DNA of 64,000 nt from Cryptomeria japonica (lineage: Eukaryota; Streptophyta; Pinopsida; Cupressales; Cupressaceae): NCBI RefSeq assembly GCF_030272615.1, contig NC_081406.1, positions 231,312,396 to 231,376,395 on the forward strand, in the 5' to 3' direction. A model generated the notes under the pieces. The model saw only the letters and a list, made by a program, of their open reading frames with translations. It searched no databases and was not told the DNA's origin. Every line of letters begins with the position of its first letter. Position 1 is the first letter of the stretch. The position numbers were made by a program, and so were the translations under genes. This document shows, piece by piece, positions 20,205 through 30,735 of the stretch.

Positions 20205-20209
20205 ATATG
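20205..20209 (+). other. Target-site duplication of element C, right copy
   Basis: ATATG, equal to 13333-13337. Confidence 0.85.
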
Positions 20210-21200
20210 AAAAGACAGAAAACCTCCAAAGAGAAGTTTTTGGCGACATTAAGCACATCAAATGGTATCTCCTATTTAGGATGAAAATTCTGAGGGAAAA
20301 ATCTGCCGAATCTTGAGAATTCTGCTCCGAGCCATGAGAGGGAGATGAAACCTCAACATTTTGAGTTTGGCCCATGGAATCCAAGTCATCAGAGCTATCA
20401 GAAACCTTCAAAGTGGCTTTTCAAGATTTACCCTTAGGGCGTTTACTCGAGCCTTCCCCACCAGCACCAGGGGAACCCATACTCACACCCACAACAACCA
20501 TCTTCGCCCCAGTTTTGGCCTTTTTGCTAGAATGAGGGGCATAATCCGCATCATCACTATCATTTTCTCATCCTTTCAACTTAGATTCCTCACTACCATC
20601 AATATTTTCAGTAGAAACAAGGGATGGCTTATTGAGTTTTCAGAAGCCCTAGCTTTCAAATGCTAAAAAATCAGGGCAATTAAACCTTGGTGTAAAATAG
20701 GATTAACATGGGGGTTTTCCTTGAAATAGGCAATACTTGCATTCAAATAAGATAGAAAATAAAATGTGAATGACATTTTCTCATTGTGACGGAAATGGTT
20801 AAGGAACACAAAGTGATACCCGTAAATTTTAGTGAACCTGCCGTCCAGAGTGAAGAACTCCATAATCCTCTTCAAAAGTCCTTGCCATATGACTTTAATC
20901 TACTTCGGCTCAAAATAGGTCTTATTGGCTTTCAATTGGTGTTCACATTCCTTCTCCTTCTTGGGGAATCTCTTCACAACAACAACAAAGATTTTTATCT
21001 CTCTGTAAAACTTAATCCCCTTTGTACACATCCCCATCACTTCAACAATAAGTTCTTCATTAATCTCAGTCACCATACCAAATAGAAACACCTTACCATC
21101 CTTCCATCCCTTCACAAATTGTCTCATAGCACTCTAGTTGTGCCCATGCATCTTCTCCAGAAAAGTCACCACACCCCCCTTCTATAATCTATGCCAAATG
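20210..21200 (-). pseudogene. X ORF, N-terminal segment (unknown, retroelement-associated type)
   Basis: Minus-strand reading from about 21200. VVTFLEKMHGH is followed after a stop by MRQFVKGWKDGKVFLFGMVT (21127 on), then YFEPK, a stop near 20900, IKVIWQGLLKRIMEFFTLDG, YGYHFVFLNHFRHNEKMSFT and NPILHQGLIALIF. Later residues are charged low complexity (SSDDLDSMGQTQNVEVSSPS) down to the point where C is inserted. The pattern of a helical block, a charged linker and a coiled-coil end matches the layouts of the C and D accessory ORFs. It recalls uncharacterised plant proteins often found with LTR elements, but I cannot name a family. With the segments at 12901-13337 and 8678-8794 it would encode roughly 480 residues. 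Confidence 0.45.
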
Positions 21201-21529
21201 GTAGGATTCTTCTTCTAGTTAGCACAGTTAGGAGGTTCCACCCGACGTCACTGACCCCCCATAGTATTAAAACTCATCTCAGAGACATCCAAAATTAGAA
21301 GAACATGGTTTGCAATAGAAAAACAAGCAATGACTTCAAAATCAAATAACGCCCATAAAGAATGTGAAGTTTGGTAGTAATAATAGCAACTTAAGGTAGC
21401 CAACCCAAATGCTTGCCATAAAATGATGACAAAATTAATAACTTTCATCATAAAAAATAGTAGGGATCTCCTCATATCTGCCATTTGTTCGATCATGCAT
21501 AAGGAGTGACCGAACCTCAAAATACAAGG
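21201..21529 (-). other. Unassigned sequence between X and RNase H remnant
   Basis: No clear feature. Short minus-strand frames are probably sequence downstream of the RNase H stop. It contains a six-base C run (21252-21257) near the start of X. Confidence 0.4.
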
Positions 21530-21868
21530 TGTCTTAATTAAACCACACCTTCCTAGTGTTAATTCTAACCCCTGTGTTTGCGAAATAGTCCGCTACACAA
21601 TTACCTTCTCTATAATTATGAGAAATATAATTTACTCCTCGAAAGTATTGATTATATTTTTGGAGGTATTAATAATATTTTCAATCGTCCATGAAGGTGA
21701 ACTTTTCCTTTTAAGACATTGAATAATATTATTCGAGTCTCCCTCAATCCACACCTTCCTGCATCGAAGTTGCTTAGTAATTTGCAAAGTTTGGAAGGCG
21801 CCCATGGCTTCAGCAAGGTGGTTGGTCTGTGTATCCATGGACTTTCTGAGTATTGTTGACTCATCCAT
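21530..21868 (-). pseudogene. LINE-type RNase H domain remnant
   Basis: On the minus strand, HLAEAMGAFQTLQITKQLRC, then KVWIEGDSNNIIQCL, WTIENIINTSKNIIN and, after a break near 21630, HNYREGNCVADYFAN. This is the C-terminal half of the RNase H fold found at the end of plant L1-type ORF2 and related proteins: Glu in AEA, Asp in EGDS and the final H..REGN..AD. The N-terminal DG motif is missing, so it is truncated at the junction with G near 21866. Non-functional fragment. Confidence 0.65.
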
Positions 21869-22044
21869 TATTTATGATTTTCAAATTCATTGTCAATATT
21901 CTCCAATCGGTCAATGGAAACCGTAATTAGTGATTCATTCACATCATGATAATTAGGAAAATAATGGGGATAAATGACACCATTTATTGGATTAGAGGAA
22001 CCATCGACATTCTCATGAAATAAGTTGTTCTAATTAGGCTCCAT
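21866..22044 (-). pseudogene. Element G ORF start, truncated
   Basis: Minus-strand ATG at about 22044 gives MEPN, a stop, then NNLFHENVDGSSNPINGVIY and NYHDVNESLITVSIDRLENI before a TAA and the junction with the RNase H remnant. Too short to classify. Its place downstream of a PBS and leader suggests the N-terminus of the element polyprotein. Confidence 0.35.
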
Positions 22045-22320
22045 ATACTTAGTAATTAATCCTTGGGAAGCCTTAATTCTACAACTTCTTCTCATGAGAA
22101 TGTTGTAGGTAGGACTAATGGTAGTAAAAATCATGCACAAAGGAGGGAAATTTGAATTTAAAATTTAAAATTGTGATTAAAAAGTGCAAAAAATTGTAAA
22201 AATAATTGATAAACCAATTAATTAAGCAATTCGATTTGTGAATTTGAAAGATAAAAGCTTCTATATCATAGCATAGCATATCATAAAGATCAAATTTGAA
22301 TATAAATTTGTAAAATTATG

Positions 22321-22625
22321 CAACCCACAAGTAAATTTTAGAATTATAAAATAGGGTTTTTGTGAATTCAACCACTAAATTTATGTAGTTCAATTTAAAA
22401 TTAGGTCTAAGAGTTCAAATTTGAATTTTAAATTGCATATAATCAGATCTAAGATAATTAATCCAAATTAGACAACCCACAAGTTCAATTTTAGAATTAT
22501 AAATTAGGGTTTTTATGAATTTAATTTCTAAATTTATGTAATTCAACTGAAAATTAAACTTGTGAATGTAAATTTGAATCTTGAAATTCATACACTCTTA
22601 AATCTAAGAACATAAATCATAAATT
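22321..22625 (+). repeat. 152-bp tandem duplication in the leader of G
   Basis: CAACCCACAAGT starts at 22321 and again at 22473. Both are followed by TTTTAGAATTATAAA(A/T)TAGGG and a diverged remainder. Confidence 0.75.
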
Positions 22626-22635
22626 GAGGTGTAAG

Positions 22636-22650
22636 ATGTTGGATTCACCA
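22636..22650 (-). other. Primer-binding site of element G
   Basis: TGGTGAATCCAACAT on the minus strand, three bases after the LTR end CA. A two-base variant of the site in A, E and H. Confidence 0.7.
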
Positions 22651-22653
22651 AAA

Positions 22654-23258
22654 TGTGAAGGGTGAAATATTAGGGTTTCACCCAATGATGTAGTAAAACC
22701 GCTAATTTTTTCTTAGGGACCTTTAGTTAGGGAAATATAGAATTTGATAGATCTAGCCTTGATAGATATAGATTTTGATAAAAATCTAGGGGTTTTAGAT
22801 GTCTCTTCTTTCCCTTTGAATTGAATTGATTTGATTAATAATGCTGAAATTAGGGTAAATGTATTTAAATTGAAACAAATATGCATAAATAGTGAGCTAT
22901 AGTTGTCAAACGAAGCTACAAACCTAGATTTGAGCAATATGTGAGTGTTCAGATTTGTTCCCAGAAGGTCATCCTAAATTTTTAGGACTAGAAAGCCCAT
23001 CATTCTGGCCCTCTAAACTTTTTCCCATCCAAAAAGGAATTTATTTGTCTTCGTGAATAATGTCAATCCTGAAAATTGCAACTCTATACCTATTCCTGTA
23101 CACAATAGAGAAGGGAAAATGGTTGGGAATAGGGGTTCGCCTTAGGTCAAACCCTAGTTTTAGAATTAACCATGAGATACATTTGAAATGTAAATAAAAT
23201 GTTGTAATGGAAATGATTTCCTTTTGAAGGAAATCTTGAAAATGTTTGAAACACTAAA
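22654..23258 (-). repeat. Partial 5' LTR of element G
   Basis: It ends CTTCACA on the minus strand before the PBS. It holds the U5 hairpin motif AGGGTTTGACCTAAGGCG (plus strand 23131-23155). The upstream part of the LTR is not present in the window next to it because the H LTR starts at 23259. Confidence 0.6.
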
Positions 23259-24553
23259 TGTAGACACCTAAAAATGTCTCATTGATCATATACTAATTAT
23301 TCGTCTAATTGATTAAATAATTCTTTAATTATTTAATTAAGCTAATTAATCTTATTCTTCTAATTTAATATTTCCTAATCATTTTACTAATTATTTCTAT
23401 TTCCTATTCTTTCATCATTTAATCATTTAACCATTTTTTAATGTTAATTAAATATTTATTATTTAATTAAGTTTGATTAATTCCCCAATTTAAATAATCT
23501 TTATTATTTAAATAAATTAATTTTCAATTTCTATCTCTAATCAATTAGTCATTCAACCCTTTTCTAAATATTAATTAAATATTTATTATTTAATTAATTG
23601 TGATTTAATTTCTTTAATTAAATAATCTTTATTATTTAATTAAATTCAATTTCTAAATAATTAAATAGGTTCTTTAAATTATTTAATTAGCTAATTAATT
23701 ATTCAATTCCAAATCCCCAAATTTTAATTTCATTCTTCTTCTAATTTTATAATTCTTCTAATTTCTTCTAATTTCTTCTAATTTCAAATACATGTGCATG
23801 ATTTCAAAAATCAAATTGAAAATCAAAGTCAAGTTCTAAATATATTCAAATACTAAATTGAATTTAAAATAAATTCAATTATTTGAATAAATCTCATGCA
23901 AAGATTAAATTGAAAATCTAAGTTAAAGTTCAAGCACATGCTAAATTAATTAATTCAATCTATTAATTAATTAAATCATTTATCTCTCCAATCTCTATTT
24001 CCATCTTTTAGTTAGCTTTTTCTAAAGAAAGCTTTCTTTGTCATCGTCTTAATTTTCCTCCGATCACCCTTTTTCTTCCCTCAGATAGCTTTTTCTCAAT
24101 CAGTTAACTCAATTAATCTATTCTGTTTCAGCTCTAAATCAGGGGTTCAACTATCAATTTTCATGTGAGCTCACCTGAGTTCCACCTCTTGATCAATCTG
24201 TTCTACCTTTCAATCAATCTTCTCCAATAATTTATAAATTGAGCATTCAATCTGCATTTTCAATCCTCCTCCTCAATCCTCGAGAATTACTCAACAATCA
24301 CGAACTTTGAATCTTTGTGTCAATTGTAGGTTGCCAGCGCAATATATGAGAGCCATCATACCACAAAGAAGAGAAGAGCAATGGAAGCTATATGCGATCA
24401 TGGAATAGGGAGTTTTGATTAATATATTTTCCATTCCTATTTCTTAATTGCATTATTTCATTGTCTGTTTGTTTGAATTCTTTGATTAGATAGGGATTCG
24501 TGATTTCCCTTTGAATTCTAATTAATATTTAAAGATGAATTTTACATGTGACA
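23259..24553 (+). repeat. 5' LTR of element H (1,295 bp)
   Basis: It starts TGTAGACACC and ends TTACATGTGACA three bases before a PBS. It is AT-rich with many TTAATTAA-like strings. It shares the first seven bases and its composition with the LTR of the Tat pair (35861) but has a different PBS and U5, so it is a distinct family. Confidence 0.8.
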
Positions 24554-24556
24554 TTT

Positions 24557-24572
24557 TGGTGAACCCAACGTG
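24557..24572 (+). other. Primer-binding site of element H
   Basis: TGGTGAACCCAACGTG, three bases after the LTR. Same type as in A, E and G. Confidence 0.82.
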
Positions 24573-24963
24573 AACAACAACTAATTAACCTTCTTTGGTT
24601 TCTGTGTATTTTGGCAGATTGTACGAATTATCTTTTTTTTTTTTTTTTTTAGGTTGCGCAGATTTTGAGAAAAGATCTCTTCGTTGTGCATTCGCGGTTG
24701 CATCATCACACAATTGCATAGACAGGGCTACATAATCAACCAGACAGGGTTACAAATTCGTGCAGAACCCATCACACAATCGCCCTTACAGGATCACACA
24801 ATCACCCTTACATCATCACACAATCGCTCTGATACTGTCACACATTCGTTTTGATAATTCTATTTTTTTTCCTTTTGTGTTCTCTAATCTATGTAATTCT
24901 ACATGAAATTGAGTAAATCTAGAAACAAATTATTTATATTACATGTTTTTGTTATAACAGCTT
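24573..24963 (+). repeat. Element H leader with ATCACACAATC repeats
   Basis: A T18-type run (24631-24650) followed by AGGTTGCGCAG. Then ATCACACAATC(G/A)C and variants recur about every 20-27 bases (24704-24850). The same motif returns at 25255-25395 after the small ORF. Confidence 0.7.
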
Positions 24964-25200
24964 ATGGCACGTAAGGTACAATTCAGGATTTCGGGTGCCA
25001 GAAGGATAAAGGAACAAAGAAGGCAAGCCAAAAGCTATAATAGAATTCTCAAAGCAGAAAAGAAGATACAAGATTGGGAAGACCAACCAGCCATTGACAT
25101 ATACAACAACTTAGTTCTCTCATATCGGGTGAAATATGATTTGATTAACATTGAATGGATGATGAGAGATCTAGCTAGGACCTCACAATTTGTTTTGTAG
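24964..25200 (+). CDS. Small hypothetical ORF in leader of element H
   Basis: 78 codons, strongly basic at the N-terminus (ARKVQFRISGARRIKEQRRQ), then mixed helical sequence. ATG follows TAACAGCTT, and CAG could be a splice acceptor. It lies between two blocks of ATCACACAATC repeats and is open without stops in a leader that otherwise lacks long frames. No known domain. The Tat copy 2 has a small leader ORF in the same relative place (41310-41540) but with no obvious sequence similarity. Confidence 0.35.
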   Translation: MARKVQFRISGARRIKEQRRQAKSYNRILKAEKKIQDWEDQPAIDIYNNLVLSYRVKYDLINIEWMMRDLARTSQFVL

Positions 25201-25535
25201 GTTTCTGATCAAATTTAGCTTCAATTTTTTATTTTTTGTGTTATCTGCCTGTGTGTCACACAATCACCTTGTTATCATCACACAACCAACCTGTTAGGAT
25301 CACGCATTTTCCCTATCAAGATCACGCAATCAATCTGACAATATTACGCAATCACCTATTCAAGGTCACACAATCGAGCAGGTATCATCTCGCATTCGTT
25401 TTTGTTAATTTTGAGTTCTCTATTTTCTATTGATTTGATTTTACTGCTAATCATCTGTTTGTAGCCTGTGGCGAATTTATAGAAAGGATCAGATTAGTAT
25501 TAGATCAATTCCACTCATGCTCTCACATTTTATCT
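25201..25535 (+). repeat. Second block of ATCACACAATC-type repeats
   Basis: Variants TCACACAATCACC, TCACACAACCAACC, TCACGCATTTTCC, TCACGCAATCAATC, TTACGCAATCACC and TCACACAATCGAG occur at intervals of 20-30 bases (25255-25380). No ORF of note. Confidence 0.65.
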
Positions 25536-25540
25536 TTTGG

Positions 25541-25770
25541 TGCTTAAAATCAACATTGGTTAAAATTGACATGCATGCATAAACACTTTAGTTTGGGCTT
25601 AAAATTAACATTGGTTAAAATTGACATGCATGTATAAACACTTCAGTTTGGGGCTTAAAATTAATACTGGTTAAAATTGACATGCATGCCTTCACATTTC
25701 AGTTTGGTGTTTAAAATTGACATGCACATGCCTATTCAACACCTCGATTTGGGCTTTAAAATGAACGTGA
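25541..25770 (+). repeat. 55/56-bp tandem repeat, about 4-5 copies
   Basis: Units starting GCTTAAAAT(T/C)AACATTGG at 25542, 25597 and 25653, with shorter diverged copies at 25709 and 25753. Each contains GGTTAAAATTGACATGCATG. Confidence 0.85.
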
Positions 25771-26719
25771 ATCAGGCTGCATATAGATTAAATCACATTT
25801 GCTTTTCTTAAGGGAAATAAATTTTATCATGTTTGGGGTGGACCTACTATTGCATTAACTAAATTTCCACTCGCCTTCGGGGTCTTGGGAGATATGAAGG
25901 AGGTGACAATGACACTCAATTTAATTTTATTTCACGTAGTGAGGGGTATCTTTGACTGGGGATTTCATCACCCCACAGAGGTACTTCGAATTGGGATCCG
26001 TTGGGGATATCATCTCTCCCAGCATACTCTCGAGTGGGTTTTTTGAGCCGCTATATAAACATACTGGTCAGGCGGCTAGAGTGTTGAGTGAATTCAACGT
26101 ATGTGGGGGCCTTCCCTGCACCGATAAGCTCAACTAAAGTCTTAAGTGGCTTGCTCTAAGAATCCATTGTTGGATCGTGATCCCTCAAAATTTTACAATA
26201 AGAACCAACTTAGTAGCCCAAAATCTTACATTCAGTGATTCTAGGAGTGCAGATCATACCCCATAGATTCTCTTCATGTACCTTGTATTATGATACATAA
26301 ATCCCTTGGTTATAAGATCTTTGGATCTTTGGGGTAAGAGAGACTAGCATGCCCGAGAAGTGTGTGCCATGGAGTGGAGCCAGTGCTACCAGACTCTCTA
26401 TCTGTTTGTTTTGTTTTGGTATTTTGTAAGGTCCTCATTTGAATGGCTTCCAATTTCTAGCCTAAGCTTATCTTCTGTGTCTTTATATGTAGCGTTGTAT
26501 CAGACCAGTATTGAGTCAGTCATTTGGGCTATTTCAGGCCCTATCCTGCGTATCTCTGAATTCTCTGAGATTGTTTGAAAAACCAGTTCAGTTAGCTATA
26601 TTTACCTCCAAACAATTATTCTCACACTTGAAAAAACCACGAAACTTGTCCTATACACAGAATTACTAAAAACCAAGTCCATTTTTGGAACTCAAAACTA
26701 AAAGATTTATACACTTGTG
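25771..26719 (+). other. Element H leader, unassigned (contains 61-codon ORF)
   Basis: Higher-complexity sequence than its surroundings. At 25952-26137 a 61-codon ORF starts MTGDFITPQRYFELGSVGDI. Another frame over 25890-26160 is also nearly open, with two stops, so the coding frame, if any, is unclear. No recognised domain. Likely an untranslated leader or decayed small gene. Confidence 0.35.
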
Positions 26720-26945
26720 ACCATAGGAAGTCCTTGCATAGTCCTCATTTACGTCCTTATTATCATCATAAGTCCTTGCATAGTCTTGATTTACATCCTT
26801 TCTATCCTCTTAATTCCTTGCATAGTCCTCATTTACATCTTAAGTCCTTGCATAGTCCTCATTTACATCCTAAATCCTTTCTAAAGTCCTCATTATCATA
26901 TAAGTCCTTGTCTAGACCTCATATACATTTGTCTTAGTCCTTCGT
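26720..26945 (+). repeat. Imperfect AGTCCTTGCATAGTCC repeats
   Basis: AGTCCTTGCATAGTC(C/T)T(C/G)ATTTAC recurs at about 26728, 26771, 26817 (variant) and 26841, with shorter derivatives up to 26940. Unit length is irregular (about 24-46 bases). Confidence 0.7.
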
Positions 26946-27370
26946 CATTTGCATAATCATCCTACAAATTCATAACATGCGTCTTAATGGGTCTCGCAGG
27001 TGATGGTTTGCTCCCATTCGAGCAACCTAATCTAGTGCCAAACGGTGGTCAGTGAGAAATTATTGAAGGTCTAGCTAACTTAGCTTGGGACTCAAGGAGA
27101 AATGCACCACGGTATATAGGAGTCGAATACGAGATAAATATCAAATATAAAATTGCTCGTAGGATCGATAGATAAATTCTTGTAGAACGTCTAAGAGAAG
27201 ATATGGAAAAACTTGCACTCGAGAAATCCCAAAATACTTAACAAGTCTCGCGTCAAAATCCCCAATAGAGAGTCTAGTATAGTTTTGCATACCTCATACC
27301 TACGTCTAGAGTCTAGCATTAGTGGTCATCTTGCATAAAGTTATAAACCACCATCATATAGAAGTCTTAA
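26946..27370 (+). other. Element H leader before gag, no feature seen
   Basis: No repeat or convincing ORF. It includes GGTCTCGCAGGTGATGG (26990-27006) and ends at the gag start. Confidence 0.4.
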
Positions 27371-27694
27371 ATGCCCATCACAAGGTCACTAAAGGTAAAA
27401 GGTATGATGGACCCAAATAACGACTTGTCAGTAAATCCAACTTGGAATATGGACATATCTACTAATCAACAATCAGGTACTCAGTCAATGTCTACACTAC
27501 ATGAACAACACCAACATTTAACACGGGAAGAAATTGAGTCATCTCAACAAGATCTACATGTCCTTATGATCTTAGATGCACTTATACATAGTGATAGGGA
27601 CAAGTATCTCTCGTTGTTATTACAAAATGGGGCAAAATTACCTGAGGATTTTGATGTCACAGGATCTAAGTTCCTACCCATTTTATGTTTATGA
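27371..27694 (+). pseudogene. Gag N-terminus of element H, truncated
   Basis: 107 codons beginning MPITRSLKVKGMM. The end (ALIHSDRDKYLSLLLQNGAKLPEDFD) matches copy 2 Gag (RLIESDKNKYLFMLSSKGVNIPTDFD) at 41700-41800, which identifies it as the N-terminal Gag region upstream of capsid. The match stops at about 27668 and the sequence then runs into an LTR fragment, so capsid, nucleocapsid and most of pol are lost here. Confidence 0.65.
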
Positions 27695-27696
27695 GG

Positions 27697-27919
27697 CCCC
27701 AAAATGGGCCCTTTTAGAGAGGACCAAGGTGTTGGGTGATCTTGTCCTAGACATTAGAGGCCTAGGATCTTGGGGGGAGAAATTTATAACATGAAAACTT
27801 GACTGAAATTGCATAGTGTGAGTAGAATCAGGGCTACAATTAGGCCTTAGGGGATGAATGCCAAGGTCAGGGCCCAAGTGAGGACAAAATTGTAAGGGAG
27901 TACAATTTAGGATGCTACA
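27697..27919 (-). repeat. Partial LTR of the B family (minus strand)
   Basis: Read from 27919 on the minus strand it begins TGTAGCATCCTAAATTGTAC, matching the LTR start of B (TGTAGCATCCTAAAATTGTG). It continues with diverged sequence and breaks off at about 27697. It sits at the join between the H gag fragment and copy 1 pol. Confidence 0.6.
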
Positions 27920-27996
27920 TAGATATTTCATTGTGATGGGTTCCTTTTCCAATCTCTACTTTGCCTTGGTTTTCTTCTTTGTAGTTCCTTGTACTT

Positions 27997-28770
27997 CTAC
28001 CTCAGATTAAACCCTAAGAAGTGTGTCTTTGGGGTCACATCCGACAAACTTTTGGGCTACATTGTATCAGAAAAGGGCATTGAAGTGGATCCAACAAAGG
28101 TTTAGGCTATCATGTAGATGCTACCTCCTAAAAACATTAGCCAACTACGATCTCTGTAGGGCAAGCTAAAATCCATCAGATGATTTATTGCTCAGTTAGA
28201 AGATAAATATCTCCCATTCAATCATCTGCTTCATAAAAATATACCTTTTAGATGGGAAGACAAATATGTAGAATCATTCCACCAACTCAAACAATATCTG
28301 ATGAATCCACTAATTTTGGTACCATCGATAGCAGGCAAGCCACTCATCCTTTATATATCAACAACACAAGTATCATTGGGGACACTTCTAGCACAAGAAG
28401 ATCCAATAGGCAAAGAAAGGACTATCTATTACATCAGCAAGACTTTGAATGAATATGAACTCAATTATACATTCATCGAAAAGGCTTGCTTAGAAGTGGT
28501 GTTTGCTTCTCAAAAGTTTCGCCACTATATGTTAGCCCACACAATCAAACTGGTAGAAAAGATCGATCCTCTCAAGTATCTACTCAACAAGGCCGCTCTC
28601 ACATGAAGATTAGCTAAATGGGTCATGATCCTAAGTGAGTTTGACATTTAGTACATAGAACGACAAGCTATAAACGGACAAACAATTTCAGATCAACTGG
28701 CAGAAACACCACTACCATACCAACACCCACCACATGTGGAATTTCTAGATATGGTTGTACTCACTATCAC
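27997..28770 (+). pseudogene. Copy 1 RT end and RNase H (frame-broken)
   Basis: It reads LNPKKCVFGVTSDKLLGYIV, then IDPTKV-type sequence with stops, PPKNISQLRS, the connection domain, then RNase H (KPLILYISTTQVSLGTLLAQ, YYISKTLNEYELNYTFIEKA, FRHYMLAHTIKLVEKIDPLK). Stops lie at about 28105, 28114, 28158, 28606 and 28650. It corresponds to the Ty3 RT thumb/connection plus the ordinary RNase H. Compare copy 2 at 47466-48160. Confidence 0.8.
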
Positions 28771-29160
28771 TCCATGCAATGGACCTTATACTTTGATGGA
28801 TCCTATACACAACATGGATCAAATGCCGACATCCTGTTTGTCACTCCAGAGAGCCACACAATTATGAGATCTTACAGACTAATGTTTTCATGCACCAACA
28901 ACATTATCGAATACGAAGCCCTGGTAACAGGAATCAAAGTAGCTATAGAATGGAGAATCACATAATTAAGAGTCTATGGGGATTATCAGTTAGTTATCAA
29001 TCAGATCAATGATGACTATCAGATGAAAGACGATAAGCTAATGCCTTACACGAGAATGGTGGATGACTTCAAAAAGTACTTTGTGCACATCACCTTTGAG
29101 CAGATTCCAAGATTGGAAAACAAAGCTGCCGATGCAATGGCCACTACTGCCTCACTTCTA
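28770..29160 (+). pseudogene. Copy 1 second (archaeal-type) RNase H
   Basis: WTLYFDGSYTQHGSNADILF carries the first catalytic Asp, NIIEYEALVTGIKVA the Glu, RVYGDYQLVINQIN the second Asp, and RLENKAADAMA the last. A frameshift separates it from the upstream RNase H and a stop follows RIT (28963-28965). A second RNase H of this kind after the normal one is a known hallmark of the plant Tat lineage of Ty3 elements. Confidence 0.8.
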
Positions 29161-29169
29161 TAAATTCTA

Positions 29170-30531
29170 GATAAATAGAATTGTTACAAATTCCTGGTGG
29201 AGAAATTATTTTCCCCAACCTATGACAATTTTGCATCCCAAGTCATTTATGCCCTGATGGGTTTAGATTCCCCTCTATACAGGAAGATATATGACTGTCT
29301 CAAAAATAATACCCTCTCACCTGACCTATCTTGCAACTAAAAATGAAGCTTCATCCAAAAAGCTGCCCGCCATACCTTAACCGCTGACACACTTTACCAC
29401 CGAGGTCTAGATGGTACTCTTCTTCGATGCGTTGATCATAACGAATCTAACTCCGCCGTACATGAGCTTCAAGAAGGTATTTGTGGTACACATTCAAGTG
29501 GTCCAACTCTCGCGAAGAAACTTTTGAGAATGGGATATTACTGGCCAACAATGGAAAGAGAGTCCTATTAATTTGCTAAGAAATATCCTAAATGCCAAAT
29601 TCATGGTAACCTCATACATGCACCAGCACAAAAGATGCAACCATTCACCACTTCTTGGCCTTTCTGTCAACATGGACTTGATCTAGTGGGAAAGATTCAT
29701 CCTTCCTCGTCAAATAGACATAAGTTCATTATCACTGCCACATACTACTTCACCAAGTGGATCGAATTAGTCCCAATGACCACTGTGACTGGAAAGCAGA
29801 TCTCATCATTCATCCTCAACTATCTCATTTGCAAATATGGCATTCCTATTTCCATCATCACAGATAATTGATGACCTTTCAAGAATCAAGATGTGCAAGA
29901 GCTATGCGAAAGATTCAAAATCCAACATCGCTTTTCCAGACCATACTACCCACAAGGGAATGGCCAAGCAGAAGCATCAAACAAAACAATCCTGAAAATC
30001 CTCAAGAAAACAATGAATGATGTTGGCAAGGATTGGCATGTACAACTCAATGCGGTACTTTGGGCCTATAGAATGAGTATCCTCTCACCTACAGAGGCTA
30101 CACCATATTCATTGGTGTATGGTTCATAAGCAATTCTGCCTCTTGAGTTAGAAATCCCATCTCTCCGAGTATCTTTGAAGGGCCTCATACCATATTTGGA
30201 ATATCGAGTGAACAGGTTGCAGTAACTAGAACATCTTGATGAAAAATGACAACGTGCCTATGACCATCTCAAGGCATATCAACAATGAAAGTGCAGAAGC
30301 TATAATCATAAAGTCATCCCAAGGGCTTTCAAAATTGGTGATCTAGTCCTAAACAAAATTCCCAGATATCATTAAGATCAAGAGAAGAAGGGGAAATTTG
30401 AACCTAATTGGTTGGGACCCTTTGTCATCATATCAACCTATAGATCATGAGCATATCAGTTGTCAAATATAGAAGGGGACATGCTCGGTGAACCAAACAA
30501 CAACATCAATCTGAAGAAGTTGTACACTTGA
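29170..30531 (+). pseudogene. Copy 1 integrase
   Basis: The zinc-binding part appears as VHELQEGICGTHSSG (His), GYYWPTMERES and KKYPKCQIHGN (Cys). The catalytic core has GLDLVGKIHPSSSN (first Asp), ISIITDN (second Asp) followed by two consecutive TGA stops where the conserved Gly is expected, and YYPQGNGQAEASNKT (Glu). The C-terminal part has FKIGDLVLNK and FEPNWLGPFVI. Stops at about 29338, 29570, 29869-29874 and 30127 and further breaks make it dead. Absent from copy 2 through deletion. Confidence 0.85.
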
Positions 30532-30735
30532 GTCATCCAATGCATGGATCAAGCAAAAAAGCAAAAAATAAAAAAAGTATAAAAAATCGTCACTATGGTG
30601 AAAACCTGACAAACAGGTAGCTTGTGACAAAAAAAAATAAAATCAGAAAATACAAAAAAAATGAAAAACAAATAAAAAAAGAGCAATAAAAACAAGTGGT
30701 GAAAACTTGGCAACAAGCGCCGCTTGTGAGAGAAC
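30532..30735 (+). other. A-rich linker with two GGTGAAAAC hairpins
   Basis: Directly after integrase. Runs of A alternate with GGTGAAAACCTGACAAACAG (30598) and GGTGAAAACTTGGCAACAAG (30693). ACAAGCGCCGCTTGT (30713-30727) is a perfect palindrome around its centre base. GGTGAAAACC also occurs twice in copy 2 coding sequence (46575, 46645). Confidence 0.5.

Larger units (their letters stand above)
21866..23258 (-). mobile_element. Ty3-type element G, 5' end (minus strand)
   Basis: Minus-strand order: partial 5' LTR (23258-22654), PBS, AT-rich leader with a 152-bp tandem duplication, and the start of an ORF cut at about 21866. The LTR is interrupted on its upstream side by the H LTR at 23259. Related by PBS and U5 hairpin to A, B and E. 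Confidence 0.65.

Noticed and set aside
25952..26137. 61-codon ORF as a conserved small gene
   Set aside because: A different frame over the same region is about as open, no domain is recognised, and there is no second copy to compare, so kept only as a note in the leader entry.
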